Positions 52,884 to 62,881 of a stretch of DNA of 64,000 nt are shown one piece after another. Every line of letters starts with the position of its first letter. Within the stretch, counting starts at the first letter, position 1. The notes below the pieces were generated by a model. That model was not told the origin of the DNA. It did not search any database and worked only from the letters and a program-made list of their open reading frames with translations. The stretch comes from Shewanella jiangmenensis (GTDB lineage Bacteria; Pseudomonadota; Gammaproteobacteria; Enterobacterales; Shewanellaceae): contig NZ_JAHEPS010000003.1 of assembly GCF_018596335.1 (NCBI RefSeq), positions 434,001 to 498,000 on the forward strand, in the 5' to 3' direction. A program made the position numbers and the translations under genes.

Positions 52884-55706
52884 ATGCACCAAGGCAGTAT
52901 GAAAGCCTGGCTGGAGTCATCTCACCTGTACGGATCGAATGCGACCTATGTGGAGGAGATGTACGAAGCCTATCAAGAGGACCCTACATCAGTTTCCGAT
53001 GACTGGCGTGCGGTGTTTGACAATCTCCCTCCCGTTAACGGTGCCGCTTCGGATGCACCGGAAGCCAATCATACCAAGATCCGCGACTACTTCCGTACGC
53101 TGGCTCAGGATGGTCGTCGCAAGGGCGCTGCCCGTGTGACCGATCCTGAAGTCGACGCCAAGCAAGTGAAGGTGTTGCAGCTCATCAACGCTTACCGTTT
53201 CCGCGGCCACCAGAATGCGAATCTGGATCCGCTGGAGCTGTGGAAGCGTGACACAGTGGTTGAACTGGACCCTGCCTATCACGGCCTCGACGCCGACGAT
53301 ATGCAGCGCGAGTTCAACACAGGCTCGTTCGCTTACGGCGGCGAAACCCTGAAGCTGGGTGAGCTGGTCAAGGCGCTGAAGGCAACATACTGCGGCAATA
53401 TCGGTGCCGAGTATATGCACATCACCGACACCGAAGAAAAGCGTTGGATCCAGCAGCGTCTGGAGCCTACCCTGGCTCGCGGTGCCTTTGATAAAGCAGT
53501 GAAGACCCGTATTCTTGAAGGTCTGAATGCCGCCGAAGGTATGGAAAAATACCTCGGTGCCAAGTTCCCCGGTGCCAAGCGCTTCTCATTGGAAGGTGGT
53601 GATGCGCTGGTACCTATGATGCGCGAAATCATTTACCGCGCAGGTGAAGCCGGTACCAAGGAAGTTGTGGTCGGTATGGCCCACCGCGGTCGTCTGAACC
53701 TGCTGGTGAACATCCTCGGTAAGCGTCCAGCCGAACTCTTTGACGAGTTCGCCGGTAAGCACGCCGACAGCTCTGGCTCAGGTGACGTGAAGTACCACCA
53801 GGGTTTCTCATCTGACTTTGCCACCCCGGGCGGCAACGTACACCTGGCGCTGGCGTTTAACCCGTCGCACCTGGAAATCGTTAACCCTGTGGTAATGGGC
53901 TCAGTGCGTGCCCGTCAGGACCGCCGTGGTTGCCAGGATGGCCTGTCTGTTATGCCAATCACTATTCACGGTGACTCGGCCATTGCAGGTCAGGGCATAG
54001 TGCAAGAGACATTCAACATGTCTCAGACCCGTGGTTTCCGTGTTGGCGGCTCTATCCGCATCGTGGTGAACAACCAGGTGGGCTTTACCACCTCGGCCCA
54101 CCATGACGTGCGTTCTACCGAGTACTGTACCGACATCGCCAAGATGGTGCAGGCGCCAATTTTCCACGTGAATTCGGACGATCCGGAAGCGGTTGCCTTT
54201 GTGGCCCAGCTGGCCGTTGATTACCGTAACGCCTTCAAGCGTGACGTGGTGATTGACCTCGTGTGTTACCGTCGTCACGGTCACAACGAAGCTGACGAGC
54301 CAAGCGCCACTCAGCCGCTGATGTACCAGAAAATCAAAAAGCATCCAACGCCACGTAAGATTTACGCCGATAAACTCATCGCTGAAAGCAACATCAGCGC
54401 CGATGAAGTCACCGGCATGATCAACGACTACCGTGATGCGCTGGATAAAGGTGACTGCGTGGTCAAAGAGTGGCGTCCGATGACGCTGCACACCGTTGAC
54501 TGGACACCTTACCTGAACCAGGACTGGACCGTGGCTTACGAGCCAACTGTGGGTCTGCCGCGCCTTACCGCGCTGGCCGAGAAGCTCGCCTATGTGCCAG
54601 CCTCGCACCCGCTGCAGTCCCGCGTTGCCAAGATTTACGGTGACCGCGAAGCCATGGCCAAAGGCGAGAAGCTGCTTGACTGGGGCTTTGCCGAGACCCT
54701 GGCCTACGCCACTATCCTTGAAGATAACAAGCGCGTGCGCATCACAGGTCAGGATTCTGGCCGTGGTACCTTCTTCCACCGTCATGCTGTGCTGCACAAC
54801 CAAAACGATGCCACCACCTACATGCCGCTGCGTAACATCGCAGAGAATCAAGGTCCTGTGGACATCACTGACTCTGTGCTGTCAGAAGCCTCTGTACTGG
54901 CGTTCGAATACGGTTATGCCACTGCCGAGCCAGGCGGCCTGACCATTTGGGAAGCCCAGTTCGGTGACTTCGCCAACTGCGCCCAGGTTGTTATCGACCA
55001 GTTCCTGTCGTCCGGCGAGCAGAAGTGGGGCCGTCTGTGCGGTCTGACCATGCTGTTGCCACACGGCTACGAAGGCCAGGGCCCAGAGCACTCTTCAGCC
55101 CGTCTGGAGCGCTTCCTGCAGCTGTGTGCTAACCACAACATGCAGGTGGTTGTGCCTTCGACCCCAGCTCAGGTTTACCACATGCTGCGCCGTCAGGTTG
55201 TGCGCCCAATGCGCCGTCCTCTGGTGGTGATGTCACCTAAGTCACTGCTGCGTCACCCTCTGGCGGTGTCGTCGCTGGAAGAGCTGGCCAACGGCACCTT
55301 CCAGAACGTGATTGGTGAAATCGATACCCTGGATCCAAAAGCGGTTAATCGCGTGGTGTTCTGTAGCGGTAAGGTGTATTTCGAGCTGCTTGAGCGCCGT
55401 CGCAAGGAAAATATCACCAATGTAGCTATTATTCGTGTCGAGCAGCTGTATCCGTTCCCGGCCGAAGAAATGGCTGCGGCACTGGCAGACTATCAGCACG
55501 TGACCGATTTCGTATGGTGTCAGGAAGAGCCGCAAAACCAGGGCGCCTGGTATTGCAGCCAGCACCATTTCTGGGCAGCTATCCCCAAGGGAGCCAGCCT
55601 GACTTACGCCGGTCGTGAAGCCGCTGCAGCGCCTGCCTGTGGTTATCCCGAACTGCACGCGCACCAGCAGGAATCGCTGGTGGTTGACGCACTGAACTTG
55701 AAGTAA
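52884..55706 (+). CDS. sucA: 2-oxoglutarate dehydrogenase E1 component
   Basis: A 940-residue thiamine-diphosphate enzyme that decarboxylates 2-oxoglutarate and passes the succinyl group to SucB lipoate. The N-terminal motif LYGSNATYVEEMYEAYQEDP is the E2-binding helix. The ThDP domain contains VGMAHRGRLNLLVN and VCYRRHGHNEADEPSATQP, and the second half has SGRGTFFHRHAVLHNQ and the GYEGQGPEHSSARLERFLQ block. Length is close to E. coli SucA (933). GAAGGA precedes ATG 52884. The gene begins the sucABCD part, probably read through from sdh. Confidence 0.96.
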   Translation: MHQGSMKAWLESSHLYGSNATYVEEMYEAYQEDPTSVSDDWRAVFDNLPPVNGAASDAPEANHTKIRDYFRTLAQDGRRKGAARVTDPEVDAKQVKVLQLINAYRFRGHQNANLDPLELWKRDTVVELDPAYHGLDADDMQREFNTGSFAYGGETLKLGELVKALKATYCGNIGAEYMHITDTEEKRWIQQRLEPTLARGAFDKAVKTRILEGLNAAEGMEKYLGAKFPGAKRFSLEGGDALVPMMREIIYRAGEAGTKEVVVGMAHRGRLNLLVNILGKRPAELFDEFAGKHADSSGSGDVKYHQGFSSDFATPGGNVHLALAFNPSHLEIVNPVVMGSVRARQDRRGCQDGLSVMPITIHGDSAIAGQGIVQETFNMSQTRGFRVGGSIRIVVNNQVGFTTSAHHDVRSTEYCTDIAKMVQAPIFHVNSDDPEAVAFVAQLAVDYRNAFKRDVVIDLVCYRRHGHNEADEPSATQPLMYQKIKKHPTPRKIYADKLIAESNISADEVTGMINDYRDALDKGDCVVKEWRPMTLHTVDWTPYLNQDWTVAYEPTVGLPRLTALAEKLAYVPASHPLQSRVAKIYGDREAMAKGEKLLDWGFAETLAYATILEDNKRVRITGQDSGRGTFFHRHAVLHNQNDATTYMPLRNIAENQGPVDITDSVLSEASVLAFEYGYATAEPGGLTIWEAQFGDFANCAQVVIDQFLSSGEQKWGRLCGLTMLLPHGYEGQGPEHSSARLERFLQLCANHNMQVVVPSTPAQVYHMLRRQVVRPMRRPLVVMSPKSLLRHPLAVSSLEELANGTFQNVIGEIDTLDPKAVNRVVFCSGKVYFELLERRRKENITNVAIIRVEQLYPFPAEEMAAALADYQHVTDFVWCQEEPQNQGAWYCSQHHFWAAIPKGASLTYAGREAAAAPACGYPELHAHQQESLVVDALNLK

Positions 55707-55734
55707 CAGACATTTATAAAAAGGATAGCTTTCA

Positions 55735-56934
55735 ATGAGTATCGATATTAAGGTACCCGTACTGCCCGAATCTGTGGCCGATGCCACCATCGCCACCTGG
55801 CACGTTAAGCCAGGCCAAGCGGTGTCCCGCGATCAGAACCTGGTTGATATTGAAACCGATAAAGTGGTTCTGGAAGTGGTTGCCCCTGAAGACGGCCACA
55901 TCGCCGAGTTCCTGGCTCAGGAAGGTGATACCGTTCTGGGTGAGCAGGTAATTGCCAAGTTTATCGCCGGTGCTGTAGCCGGTCAGGAAGTGACCAAGGC
56001 TGAAGCCGAGGCCGCTGCTCCTGCAGCCGCCGCTGCCAGCGACGAGAGCAACGATGCCCTGAGCCCATCAGTGCGCCGTCTTATCGCCGAGCACAACCTG
56101 GATGCCAGCAAAATCAAAGGCACTGGTGTTGGCGGTCGTATCACCAAGGAAGACGTGGACGCGTTCGTTAAGAATGCTGCCAAGGCGCCTGCTGCCAAAG
56201 CCGCTGCCCCTGCGCCGGTTGCCCTGTCTGGCGATCGCTCAGACAAGCGCGTGCCTATGACCCGTCTGCGCAAGACCATTGCCAGCCGTCTGCTGGAAGC
56301 GAAAAACTCTACCGCCATGCTGACCACCTTCAACGAGGTCAACATGAAGCCAATCATGGATATCCGTAAGCAGTATCAGGATATATTCGAGAAGAAGCAC
56401 GGTATCCGTCTGGGCTTTATGTCTTTCTACGTGAAAGCCGTAACCGAAGCTCTGAAGCGCTTCCCTGAAGTGAACGCGGCTATCGATGGCGATGACATCG
56501 TTTACCACAACTACTTTGACGTGAGCATCGCCGTGTCTACTCCACGTGGTCTGGTTACCCCAGTACTGCGCGACACCGACACCATGAGCCTGGCTGATAT
56601 CGAGAAAGCGGTACGCGATCTCGCCATCAAAGGCCGTGACGGCAAGCTGACTGTGGAAGACATGACCGGTGGTAACTTCACCGTGACCAACGGCGGCGTA
56701 TTCGGCTCGCTGATGTCTACCCCAATCCTGAACCTGCCACAGAGCGCTATCCTTGGTATGCACGCCATCAAGGATCGCCCAATGGCAGTCAATGGTCAGG
56801 TTGAAATCCTGCCCATGATGTACCTGGCTCTGTCTTATGACCACCGTATCATCGATGGTCGTGAGTCTGTTGGCTTCCTGGTGACCATCAAGGAATTCCT
56901 GGAAGACCCAACCCGTCTGCTGCTGGATATCTAA
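55735..56934 (+). CDS. sucB: Dihydrolipoyl succinyltransferase (E2 of 2-oxoglutarate dehydrogenase)
   Basis: A 399-residue E2 core protein that transfers succinyl to CoA. The lipoyl domain (residues 1-77) carries the lipoylated Lys in ETDKVVLEV. An Ala/Pro-rich linker follows, then the E1/E3-binding domain ([22 protein letters not shown]), a second linker and the catalytic domain with [14 protein letters not shown] and the active-site His-Asp in [10 protein letters not shown]. One lipoyl domain only, as usual for SucB. AAGGATAG precedes ATG 55735. Confidence 0.96.
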   Translation: MSIDIKVPVLPESVADATIATWHVKPGQAVSRDQNLVDIETDKVVLEVVAPEDGHIAEFLAQEGDTVLGEQVIAKFIAGAVAGQEVTKAEAEAAAPAAAAASDESNDALSPSVRRLIAEHNLDASKIKGTGVGGRITKEDVDAFVKNAAKAPAAKAAAPAPVALSGDRSDKRVPMTRLRKTIASRLLEAKNSTAMLTTFNEVNMKPIMDIRKQYQDIFEKKHGIRLGFMSFYVKAVTEALKRFPEVNAAIDGDDIVYHNYFDVSIAVSTPRGLVTPVLRDTDTMSLADIEKAVRDLAIKGRDGKLTVEDMTGGNFTVTNGGVFGSLMSTPILNLPQSAILGMHAIKDRPMAVNGQVEILPMMYLALSYDHRIIDGRESVGFLVTIKEFLEDPTRLLLDI

Positions 56935-56956
56935 TCAGCGGACTAAAAACCTCGTG

Positions 56957-56976
56957 ACTGGCCCCTCGGGGCCAGT
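56957..56976 (+). other. Hairpin between sucB and sucC
   Basis: ACTGGCCCC/GGGGCCAGT is a perfect 9-bp inverted repeat with TC at the centre. There is no T tract, so it is not a classic terminator; it may act as an mRNA stability or processing element between the E1/E2 part and the succinyl-CoA synthetase part. Confidence 0.7.
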
Positions 56977-57009
56977 TGGATTTAAAACGTAGTATACGGA
57001 TAGATCATC

Positions 57010-58176
57010 ATGAACTTGCATGAGTATCAGGCAAAAGCCCTCTTTGCCGAATATGGTTTACCAGTGTCAGAAGGCTACGCCTGTGATACCCCTCAAGAAG
57101 CGGTAGAAGCAGCTGGTCGTATTGGCGGAAATCTGTGGGTAGTTAAGTGTCAGGTACACGCCGGTGGCCGCGGTAAGGCCGGTGGCGTTAAAGTGACCGG
57201 TGACAAAGAAGAGATCCGCGCCTTTGCCGAAAAATGGCTGGGCAAGAATCTGGTGACTTACCAGACTGACGAAAAAGGTCAGCCAGTTGCCAAGATCCTG
57301 GTGGAAAGCTGCACCGATATCGCCAAAGAACTGTACCTGGGCGCCGTAGTTGACCGTGCCACCCGTCGTGTGGTGTTCATGGCTTCTACCGAAGGCGGTG
57401 TTGAAATCGAAAAAGTGGCTGAAGAGACTCCTGAGCTCATTCACAAAGCCATCATCGACCCTATCACCGGTCCTCAGCCTTTCCAGGGCCGTGACCTGGG
57501 CTTTGCCCTGGGCCTGAACGCTGAGCAAATCAAGCAGTTCACCAAGATCTTCATGGGCCTGGCCCAGATGTTCCTGGATCACGACTTCGCACTGCTGGAA
57601 ATCAACCCGCTGGTGATCACCACTGCCGGTAACCTGCACTGCCTGGACGGTAAGATTGGTGTAGACGGTAACGCGCTGTTCCGTCAGCCAAAAATCAAGC
57701 AAATGCACGATCCTTCACAGGACGACGCCCGTGAAGCTCACGCTGCCAAGTTTGAACTGAACTACGTAGCTCTGGGTGGTAACGTAGGTTGTATGGTGAA
57801 CGGTGCCGGTCTCGCTATGGGTACCATGGACATCGTTAACCACCACGGCGGCCAGCCAGCCAACTTCCTCGACGTAGGCGGCGGCGCGACCAAAGAGCGC
57901 GTATCTGAAGCGTTCAAGATCATCCTGTCTGACAGCAACGTGAAAGCCGTTCTGGTGAACATTTTCGGTGGTATCGTGCGTTGTGACATGATCGCCGAAG
58001 GTATCATCGGTGCCGTTAAAGAAGTAGGCGTGAAGGTGCCTGTAGTTGTGCGTTTGGAAGGTACCAACGCTGAACTGGGTGCCAAAGTGCTGGCTGAATC
58101 TGGTCTGGACATCATTGCCGCCAAGAGCCTGACCGACGCTGCTCAGCAAGTAGTTAAAGCCGCGGAGGGCAAGTAA
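57010..58176 (+). CDS. sucC: Succinyl-CoA synthetase beta subunit
   Basis: A 388-residue ADP-forming subunit that makes ATP from succinyl-CoA. The ATP-grasp N-terminus is [22 protein letters not shown], with the nucleotide loop [14 protein letters not shown]. The C-terminal phosphate site contains [19 protein letters not shown]. Length equals that of E. coli SucC (388). Its TAA overlaps the sucD ATG by one base. Confidence 0.96.
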   Translation: MNLHEYQAKALFAEYGLPVSEGYACDTPQEAVEAAGRIGGNLWVVKCQVHAGGRGKAGGVKVTGDKEEIRAFAEKWLGKNLVTYQTDEKGQPVAKILVESCTDIAKELYLGAVVDRATRRVVFMASTEGGVEIEKVAEETPELIHKAIIDPITGPQPFQGRDLGFALGLNAEQIKQFTKIFMGLAQMFLDHDFALLEINPLVITTAGNLHCLDGKIGVDGNALFRQPKIKQMHDPSQDDAREAHAAKFELNYVALGGNVGCMVNGAGLAMGTMDIVNHHGGQPANFLDVGGGATKERVSEAFKIILSDSNVKAVLVNIFGGIVRCDMIAEGIIGAVKEVGVKVPVVVRLEGTNAELGAKVLAESGLDIIAAKSLTDAAQQVVKAAEGK

Positions 58177-59048
58177 TGTCTGTATTGATCAACAAAGATA
58201 CCAAGGTAATCTGCCAGGGCTTTACCGGTGGTCAGGGTACTTTCCACTCTGAACAGGCTATTGCCTACGGTACGCAAATGGTTGGCGGTGTGTCTCCTGG
58301 TAAAGGCGGCACCACTCACCTGGGTCTGCCAGTGTTCAACACTGTAAAAGAAGCCGTTGCTGCCACTGGCGCCACAGCCTCTGTTATCTACGTTCCAGCT
58401 CCTTTCTGTAAAGATGCCATCCTCGAAGCTATCGACGGCGGCATTCAGCTGGTTGTATGTATCACCGAAGGTATCCCAACTCTGGACATGCTGCAGGTGA
58501 AAGTGAAGCTGGAGCAGACCGGCGTTCGTATGATTGGTCCTAACTGCCCAGGTGTTATCACCCCAGGTCAGTGCAAGATCGGTATCATGCCAGGTCACAT
58601 CCACAAGCCAGGTAAAGTCGGTATCGTTTCACGTTCCGGCACCCTGACTTACGAAGCTGTTAAGCAGACCACTGACGAAGGCTTCGGCCAGTCTACCTGC
58701 GTCGGCATCGGCGGTGACCCAATCCCAGGTACCAACTTCATCGACGTACTGGAAATGTTCCAGAACGATCCACAGACTGAAGCCATCATCATGATCGGTG
58801 AAATCGGTGGTACTGCTGAAGAAGAAGCGGCTGCCTACATCAAGGCTAACGTGACCAAGCCAGTTGTGTCTTACATCGCCGGTGTAACTGCACCTGCCGG
58901 TAAGCGCATGGGCCACGCCGGTGCGATTATCGCCGGTGGTAAAGGCACTGCCGAAGACAAGTTCCGCGCTCTGGAAGCTGCCGGTGTAACCACCGTTCGC
59001 TCTCTGGCCGATATTGGCAAGGCGCTGCGTGAAAAGACTGGCTGGTAA
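58176..59048 (+). CDS. sucD: Succinyl-CoA synthetase alpha subunit
   Basis: A 290-residue CoA-binding subunit. The N-terminus [21 protein letters not shown] and the CoA loop are standard. The phospho-His is in the [17 protein letters not shown] segment. It contacts SucC through [13 protein letters not shown]. It is the final gene of the sdh-suc block and is followed by a strong terminator. Confidence 0.96.
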   Translation: MSVLINKDTKVICQGFTGGQGTFHSEQAIAYGTQMVGGVSPGKGGTTHLGLPVFNTVKEAVAATGATASVIYVPAPFCKDAILEAIDGGIQLVVCITEGIPTLDMLQVKVKLEQTGVRMIGPNCPGVITPGQCKIGIMPGHIHKPGKVGIVSRSGTLTYEAVKQTTDEGFGQSTCVGIGGDPIPGTNFIDVLEMFQNDPQTEAIIMIGEIGGTAEEEAAAYIKANVTKPVVSYIAGVTAPAGKRMGHAGAIIAGGKGTAEDKFRALEAAGVTTVRSLADIGKALREKTGW

Positions 59049-59062
59049 TCCCATCCGGTAAC

Positions 59063-59088
59063 AAAAGGCGCCTCAGGGCGCCTTTTTT
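59063..59088 (+). terminator. Terminator of the sdh-suc operon
   Basis: The perfect stem AAAAGGCGCC/GGCGCCTTTT with loop TCAG is followed by more T residues, 14 bp after the sucD stop. Confidence 0.93.
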
Positions 59089-59129
59089 GTAGGTGTAGCT
59101 GTGTGTATTAACCCATTGATAGGCGTGGC

Positions 59130-60029
59130 ATGTCTGTAATCGAAATCGTCTTTCCGCTCCTTTTTATTGCAGCCCTTGGCTATGGCGCCAGCCGCAGTGG
59201 CTGGTTTAACAGTGAGCACATTGCCGGCATCAGCAAATTTGCCTTTTATGTGTGTATTCCCGCGCTGCTGTTTTCCGCCATGCTCAAGGTGCCGCTTAAA
59301 GACAGCATCCGCCTGCCGGTACTGGCAAGCTTTTATATTCCTGTCGTGCTGAGCTTTGCCGCTACCCTGGTGCTTGCGCGCCACGCCCTTAAACGTTCGT
59401 ACCGCGACTGCGCGGTGCTGGCCCTGGGCGGCAGCTATTCCAATACCTTGCTGGTTGGTTTACCTGTGATAGTGGCTGCCTTTGGCCCGGCGCAGATGGC
59501 GAGCGTATTTTTGATTATTCCGTTTCACAGCGCTGTGCTCTTTGGCCTCACCTTTTTGCTCGCCGGGCAGGGCAGGGGCGATGCTCTGGTTAAAAGCCTG
59601 CTGTTAAACCCTGTGGTGGCAAGTATTGGCCTCGGGCTGATTGGCAATGGGTTGGGGCTTAAGCTGCCTGAGATGCTGAACGTCAGCCTTGAGATGCTTG
59701 CCAAACCCGCCATCGCCTGCGCGCTCTTTGTGCTTGGCGCCAATCTGAACCAGTATCGGCTATCAAGGGCCATTGGGCTTACTGCGCTTTTAAGCGCGAT
59801 TAAACTGCTGCTTCTGCCGCTGCTTATTTTTATGCTGGGGACCTTACTAGGCCTCAGTGAGCTTGAGCGGGCGGTAACTGTGCTGCTTGGCGCTTCGCCG
59901 CTTGGGGTCAACGCCTACCTTATTGCGACCCAGCTTAAACAGGACGGTGAGGTGATTGCCGGCGCCGTGGTGCTGTCATCGCTGCTTTGTGTCCTGTCTG
60001 TGATCTTCTGGTTAACTGTGTTAACGTGA
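59130..60029 (+). CDS. AEC-family (auxin efflux carrier type) transporter
   Basis: A 299-residue inner-membrane protein with ten predicted helices in two halves. The first half has FPLLFIAALGYGASRSGWF and KFAFYVCIPALLFSAML; the second has LLNPVVASIGLGLIGNGLGLKLPEM, as in bacterial AEC proteins that carry dicarboxylates such as malate. The substrate is not determinable here. ATG 59130 has only a weak ribosome site (AGGCG). It is a single gene downstream of the suc terminator. Confidence 0.87.
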   Translation: MSVIEIVFPLLFIAALGYGASRSGWFNSEHIAGISKFAFYVCIPALLFSAMLKVPLKDSIRLPVLASFYIPVVLSFAATLVLARHALKRSYRDCAVLALGGSYSNTLLVGLPVIVAAFGPAQMASVFLIIPFHSAVLFGLTFLLAGQGRGDALVKSLLLNPVVASIGLGLIGNGLGLKLPEMLNVSLEMLAKPAIACALFVLGANLNQYRLSRAIGLTALLSAIKLLLLPLLIFMLGTLLGLSELERAVTVLLGASPLGVNAYLIATQLKQDGEVIAGAVVLSSLLCVLSVIFWLTVLT

Positions 60030-60084
60030 GGCCACTTTTTGAGACCACCGCACGCTTGATGGGGCCGGTGCAGGAGCGTTTGCC

Positions 60085-60588
60085 ATGATAATTACCACAA
60101 CAGACCGACTGATTTTACGCCACTTTACTGAAGATGATGTGGATGCGCTGTTTTTGATGAACAGTGTGCCTGAAGTCCTGACTTACATTCCGATGGCGCC
60201 AATGACTGAGCGTGCAGAGGCCGAGAAGCTGCTGCATGAGGTGATTTTTGAAGACTATCGCCGCCGCGGTTTTGGCCGCTGGGCGGTAGAGCACAAGGCC
60301 AGTGGCAAGGTGATAGGCTTCTGTGGCCCTAAATATTTGCCTGAGTTTGATAAGGTAGAGCTGGGCTATCGCTACTTGCCTGAGTTTTGGGGGCAGGGCA
60401 TCGGAAGCGAGGCGGCCCGCGCCGCGATTAATGAATTTAAACCCCGCCTTGGGATTGATGAAACGATAGCGCTTATCCTTGATGGCAACCTTGGCTCCAT
60501 GGGCGTTGCCCGCCATATTGGTATGGAGGTGCTTCGCCGCGATACCTTTATGGAGCGCGACATTACCATCTTCCACAAATGGCTCTAG
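60085..60588 (+). CDS. GNAT acetyltransferase, RimJ/RimL-like
   Basis: A 167-residue acetyltransferase of the group that modifies N-termini or small molecules. The start ITTTDRLILRHFTEDDVDAL is typical of RimJ/L-like proteins. The acetyl-CoA loop lies in YRYLPEFWGQGIGSEAARAAI (Gln-Gly-x-Gly), and the ending includes NLGSMGVARHIGMEVLRRDTF. AGGAG precedes ATG 60085. The substrate is unknown. It is a single gene. Confidence 0.87.
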   Translation: MIITTTDRLILRHFTEDDVDALFLMNSVPEVLTYIPMAPMTERAEAEKLLHEVIFEDYRRRGFGRWAVEHKASGKVIGFCGPKYLPEFDKVELGYRYLPEFWGQGIGSEAARAAINEFKPRLGIDETIALILDGNLGSMGVARHIGMEVLRRDTFMERDITIFHKWL

Positions 60589-60924
60589 TATTAATCATCC
60601 ATTCCAATCGCTGCCAGCCACAGTCGTGATTTATCCTGCACATTACGCAATCTTAGGTTGTTTTCGCTGGTGTAGCCTCTGGCTTTTCTCTCCCATGCGC
60701 GCTAGAGTGGTGCTCACGCGTTGGCCCTGACTGTCTGCCTAAATCATATCGGTCGCCAACGCGTTTCTGCATTCGCCTGAGCCTGGCAATTTCGCTTTGA
60801 TATGAGACTTACCTGCATCCTGTGATGCGGGCAGTCAGGCTATTGGTGCGCAGCTCCTTGGGGGAGGCGCTGCGTTATTGTCGGTGCCCGGGAGTGGCCC
60901 GGACTTATATAAGTAGAGGAACCT
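60589..60924. other. Intergenic region upstream of rnk (336 bp)
   Basis: No coding frame is supported. A hairpin CCTGCATC/GATGCGGG with loop CTGT lies at 60812-60831 without a T tract. A perfect palindrome ACTTATATAAGT at 60903-60914 overlaps the likely leader just ahead of the rnk ribosome site. Confidence 0.55.
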
Positions 60925-61332
60925 GTGACAACACAACCCAAGATAGTGATCTCCGACGTGGACGTAGAACGCTTGGAGCGACTGCTGGAGGACTTTCCAG
61001 CCAAAGATCCCGCCAGACTGGCTTTGGAAGCCGAGCTTGGGCGGGCTGAGATTAGGCCATCCGCGAACATGCCGGACAATGTGGTGACCATGAATTCCAA
61101 AGTCCGGTTTCGGGTATCATCCTCCGCCGAGGAGTTTTGCCTGACGCTGGTGTACCCGCGCGGTGCAAACGGCGCTGATACCGTGTCCGTGATGGCGCCG
61201 GTTGGCAGCGCGCTGCTTGGTCTTGCCCAGGGCGCCGAAATCGACTGGCCGTGCCCGGGTGGCACCAGCAACCGGGTCAGGATTGAAGAAGTGGTGTATC
61301 AGCCCGAGCGTGCCGGCGACTATCACCGCTGA
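60925..61332 (+). CDS. rnk: Nucleoside diphosphate kinase regulator, GreA/B C-terminal domain
   Basis: A 135-residue RNA polymerase secondary-channel protein. The N-terminal coiled-coil is short and holds ISDVDVERLERLLEDF; the C-terminal FKBP-like domain resembles GreA, with VTMNSKVRFRVSSSAEEFCLTLVYP and VSVMAPVGSALLGLAQGAEIDWP. This matches E. coli Rnk (about 136 residues). The start codon is GTG 60925, with GAGGA seven bases upstream. It converges on fur across a shared terminator. Confidence 0.92.
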   Translation: MTTQPKIVISDVDVERLERLLEDFPAKDPARLALEAELGRAEIRPSANMPDNVVTMNSKVRFRVSSSAEEFCLTLVYPRGANGADTVSVMAPVGSALLGLAQGAEIDWPCPGGTSNRVRIEEVVYQPERAGDYHR

Positions 61333-61339
61333 CAGACAC

Positions 61340-61370
61340 AAAAAAACCAGCGTCAGGCGCTGGTTTTTTT
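61340..61370. terminator. Bidirectional terminator between rnk and fur
   Basis: The perfect stem AAAAAAACCAGCG/CGCTGGTTTTTTT with loop TCAGG has A and T tracts on both flanks, between convergent genes. Confidence 0.94.
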
Positions 61371-61384
61371 ATGGGGCAAATTTA

Positions 61385-61816
61385 TTACTCTTCGCCGTGG
61401 TCGCACTTGTCGTTGGTGCACACGCCATACAGGTACAGGCTGTGGTTGGTCAGCTTGATGTTGTGGCGCATGGCGATTTCATTCTGGCGGCGCTCAATCA
61501 CTTCGTCGGTGAACTCAATCACTTTGCCACAGCTTAAGCACACCAGATGGTCGTGGTGATGCTGGGTAGACAGTTCAAACACGGCCTTACCGCTTTCAAA
61601 GTGATGGCGGGAAACGATACCGGCGTCATCAAACTGGTTCAGCACGCGGTAAACGGTGGCCAGACCGATTTCTTCGCCCAGATCGAGCAGCCTTTTGTAC
61701 AGATCTTCGGCACTGATGTGCTGGTTATCCGGTTCTTGCATCAGCTCCAGGATTTTTACTCGTGGCAGGGTAACTTTCAAACCCGCTTTTTTCAGCGCCT
61801 GATTTCCATCTGTCAT
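61385..61816 (-). CDS. fur: Ferric uptake regulator
   Basis: A 143-residue iron-sensing repressor. The winged helix contains LKKAGLKVTLPRVKILELMQ and ISAEDLYKRLLDLGEEIGLATVYRVLNQF. Metal-binding residues are in HHHDHLVCLSCGKVIEF and the C-terminal CTNDKCDHGEE. I chose ATG 61816 because Fur proteins begin MTDGNQALKKAG; the frame runs 15 codons further. It probably binds the Fur box at 9709-9723. I found no convincing Fur box directly upstream of fur. Confidence 0.95.
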   Translation of the reverse strand: MTDGNQALKKAGLKVTLPRVKILELMQEPDNQHISAEDLYKRLLDLGEEIGLATVYRVLNQFDDAGIVSRHHFESGKAVFELSTQHHHDHLVCLSCGKVIEFTDEVIERRQNEIAMRHNIKLTNHSLYLYGVCTNDKCDHGEE

Positions 61817-62067
61817 GGTTAATCTCTTGATTGCAGAACCATTGGGCTCTTCTGTGGACAATGGAAGTCATTATATGTGTCTCAATTCAAAACTTAAACC
61901 TTTGCGGGACGCTAATTTCGCCGCTGCAGGCATATTTGATGGCATATCGGTCAATGTACGCTTAAATCTGCATTAAGCCCTGATTTGAGTGAGGTTATAC
62001 CAAGGCACAATTGCCAGAAAGTTGCAGTAATGGCAGTCTTTAAAAAAACAGAAGGAAAGGTGTCAGC

Positions 62068-62805
62068 ATGTACCGGCATATCGTTGTTCTGACCGGCGCC
62101 GGGATCTCGGCCGAATCGGGGATCCGGACATTCAGGGATCAGCACGGACTTTGGGAAGAGCATCACATCGAAGATGTGGCCACCCCTGAAGGCTATCAGC
62201 GCGATCCCTTGTTGGTTGAGCGTTTTTATAATCAGCGCTGGGAGCAGCTCAAATCCGATGAGGTCGCCGCCAATGCCGCCCATGTGGCGCTGGCGCGGCT
62301 TGAAGCCGAGTTTGATGGCGAATTTATGCTGATCACCCAAAATGTGGACGATCTGCACGAGCGCGGCGGCAGTCGCAAGCTTATCCACATGCATGGCGAG
62401 CTGGTTAAGGGGCGCTGCCCCCGCTCCCGCCAGACCTTTTTACTGCGTGAACCCTTTGGCCCGGATAACCTCTGCACCTGCTGTATTCCGCCCCAGCGGC
62501 TTCGGCCCCACATCGTCTGGTTTGGTGAAATGCCCTTTGGGATGGATCGTATCCATGATTCGCTGGAGCGCTGTGATTTATTTATCGCCATCGGCACCTC
62601 GGGCACGGTTTACCCCGCCGCAGGATTTGTCGATATTGCCAATCACCATGGCGCGCAAACCGTTGAAATCAATTTGCTGCCAGCCGACCGCCACAGCCAG
62701 TTTCAGTGGCACCTTACCGGCGCGGCCGGCGCTTTGGTGCCAAGGCTGGTTGAGACCCTGCTGTCGGGCAAGAGCCTTTGCAGTCTTGCCGATGCGCTGA
62801 GCTGA
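62068..62805 (+). CDS. cobB: NAD-dependent protein deacylase (sirtuin) CobB
   Basis: A 245-residue sirtuin that removes acetyl and succinyl groups from protein lysines using NAD+. The NAD-binding start is IVVLTGAGISAESGIRTFRD. The catalytic His lies in LIHMHGELVKGRC, and NVDDLHERGG and IAIGTSGTVYPAAGFV are standard. The acid-substrate motif Tyr-x-x-Arg is present in FYNQRWEQL, as in E. coli CobB, so desuccinylase activity is expected. The possible zinc cysteines are partly reduced (GRCPRSR, then CTCC), similar to E. coli. GAAGGAAAGG precedes ATG 62068. Confidence 0.93.
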   Translation: MYRHIVVLTGAGISAESGIRTFRDQHGLWEEHHIEDVATPEGYQRDPLLVERFYNQRWEQLKSDEVAANAAHVALARLEAEFDGEFMLITQNVDDLHERGGSRKLIHMHGELVKGRCPRSRQTFLLREPFGPDNLCTCCIPPQRLRPHIVWFGEMPFGMDRIHDSLERCDLFIAIGTSGTVYPAAGFVDIANHHGAQTVEINLLPADRHSQFQWHLTGAAGALVPRLVETLLSGKSLCSLADALS

Positions 62806-62831
62806 CAGGCGGCATAGGTTTCTTATCACCT

Positions 62832-62863
62832 CAATACCTAAAAACCTAAATACCTAAATACCT
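62832..62863 (+). repeat. Four 8-bp tandem units before a ribosome site
   Basis: CAATACCT, AAAAACCT, AAATACCT and AAATACCT end four bases before GGGAGG, the ribosome-binding site of the next gene. Both flanks are unique sequence. Confidence 0.85.
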
Positions 62864-62881
62864 TAACGGGAGGACCGCAGA

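Noticed and set aside
53901-54851. 316-codon open frame on the minus strand opposite sucA
   Set aside because: Same reason as for sdhA: an antisense frame to a conserved enzyme, without start signals.
61817-62067. Fur autoregulation box upstream of fur
   Set aside because: I searched this gap by eye for TGATAAT-like arms and found none with good symmetry.
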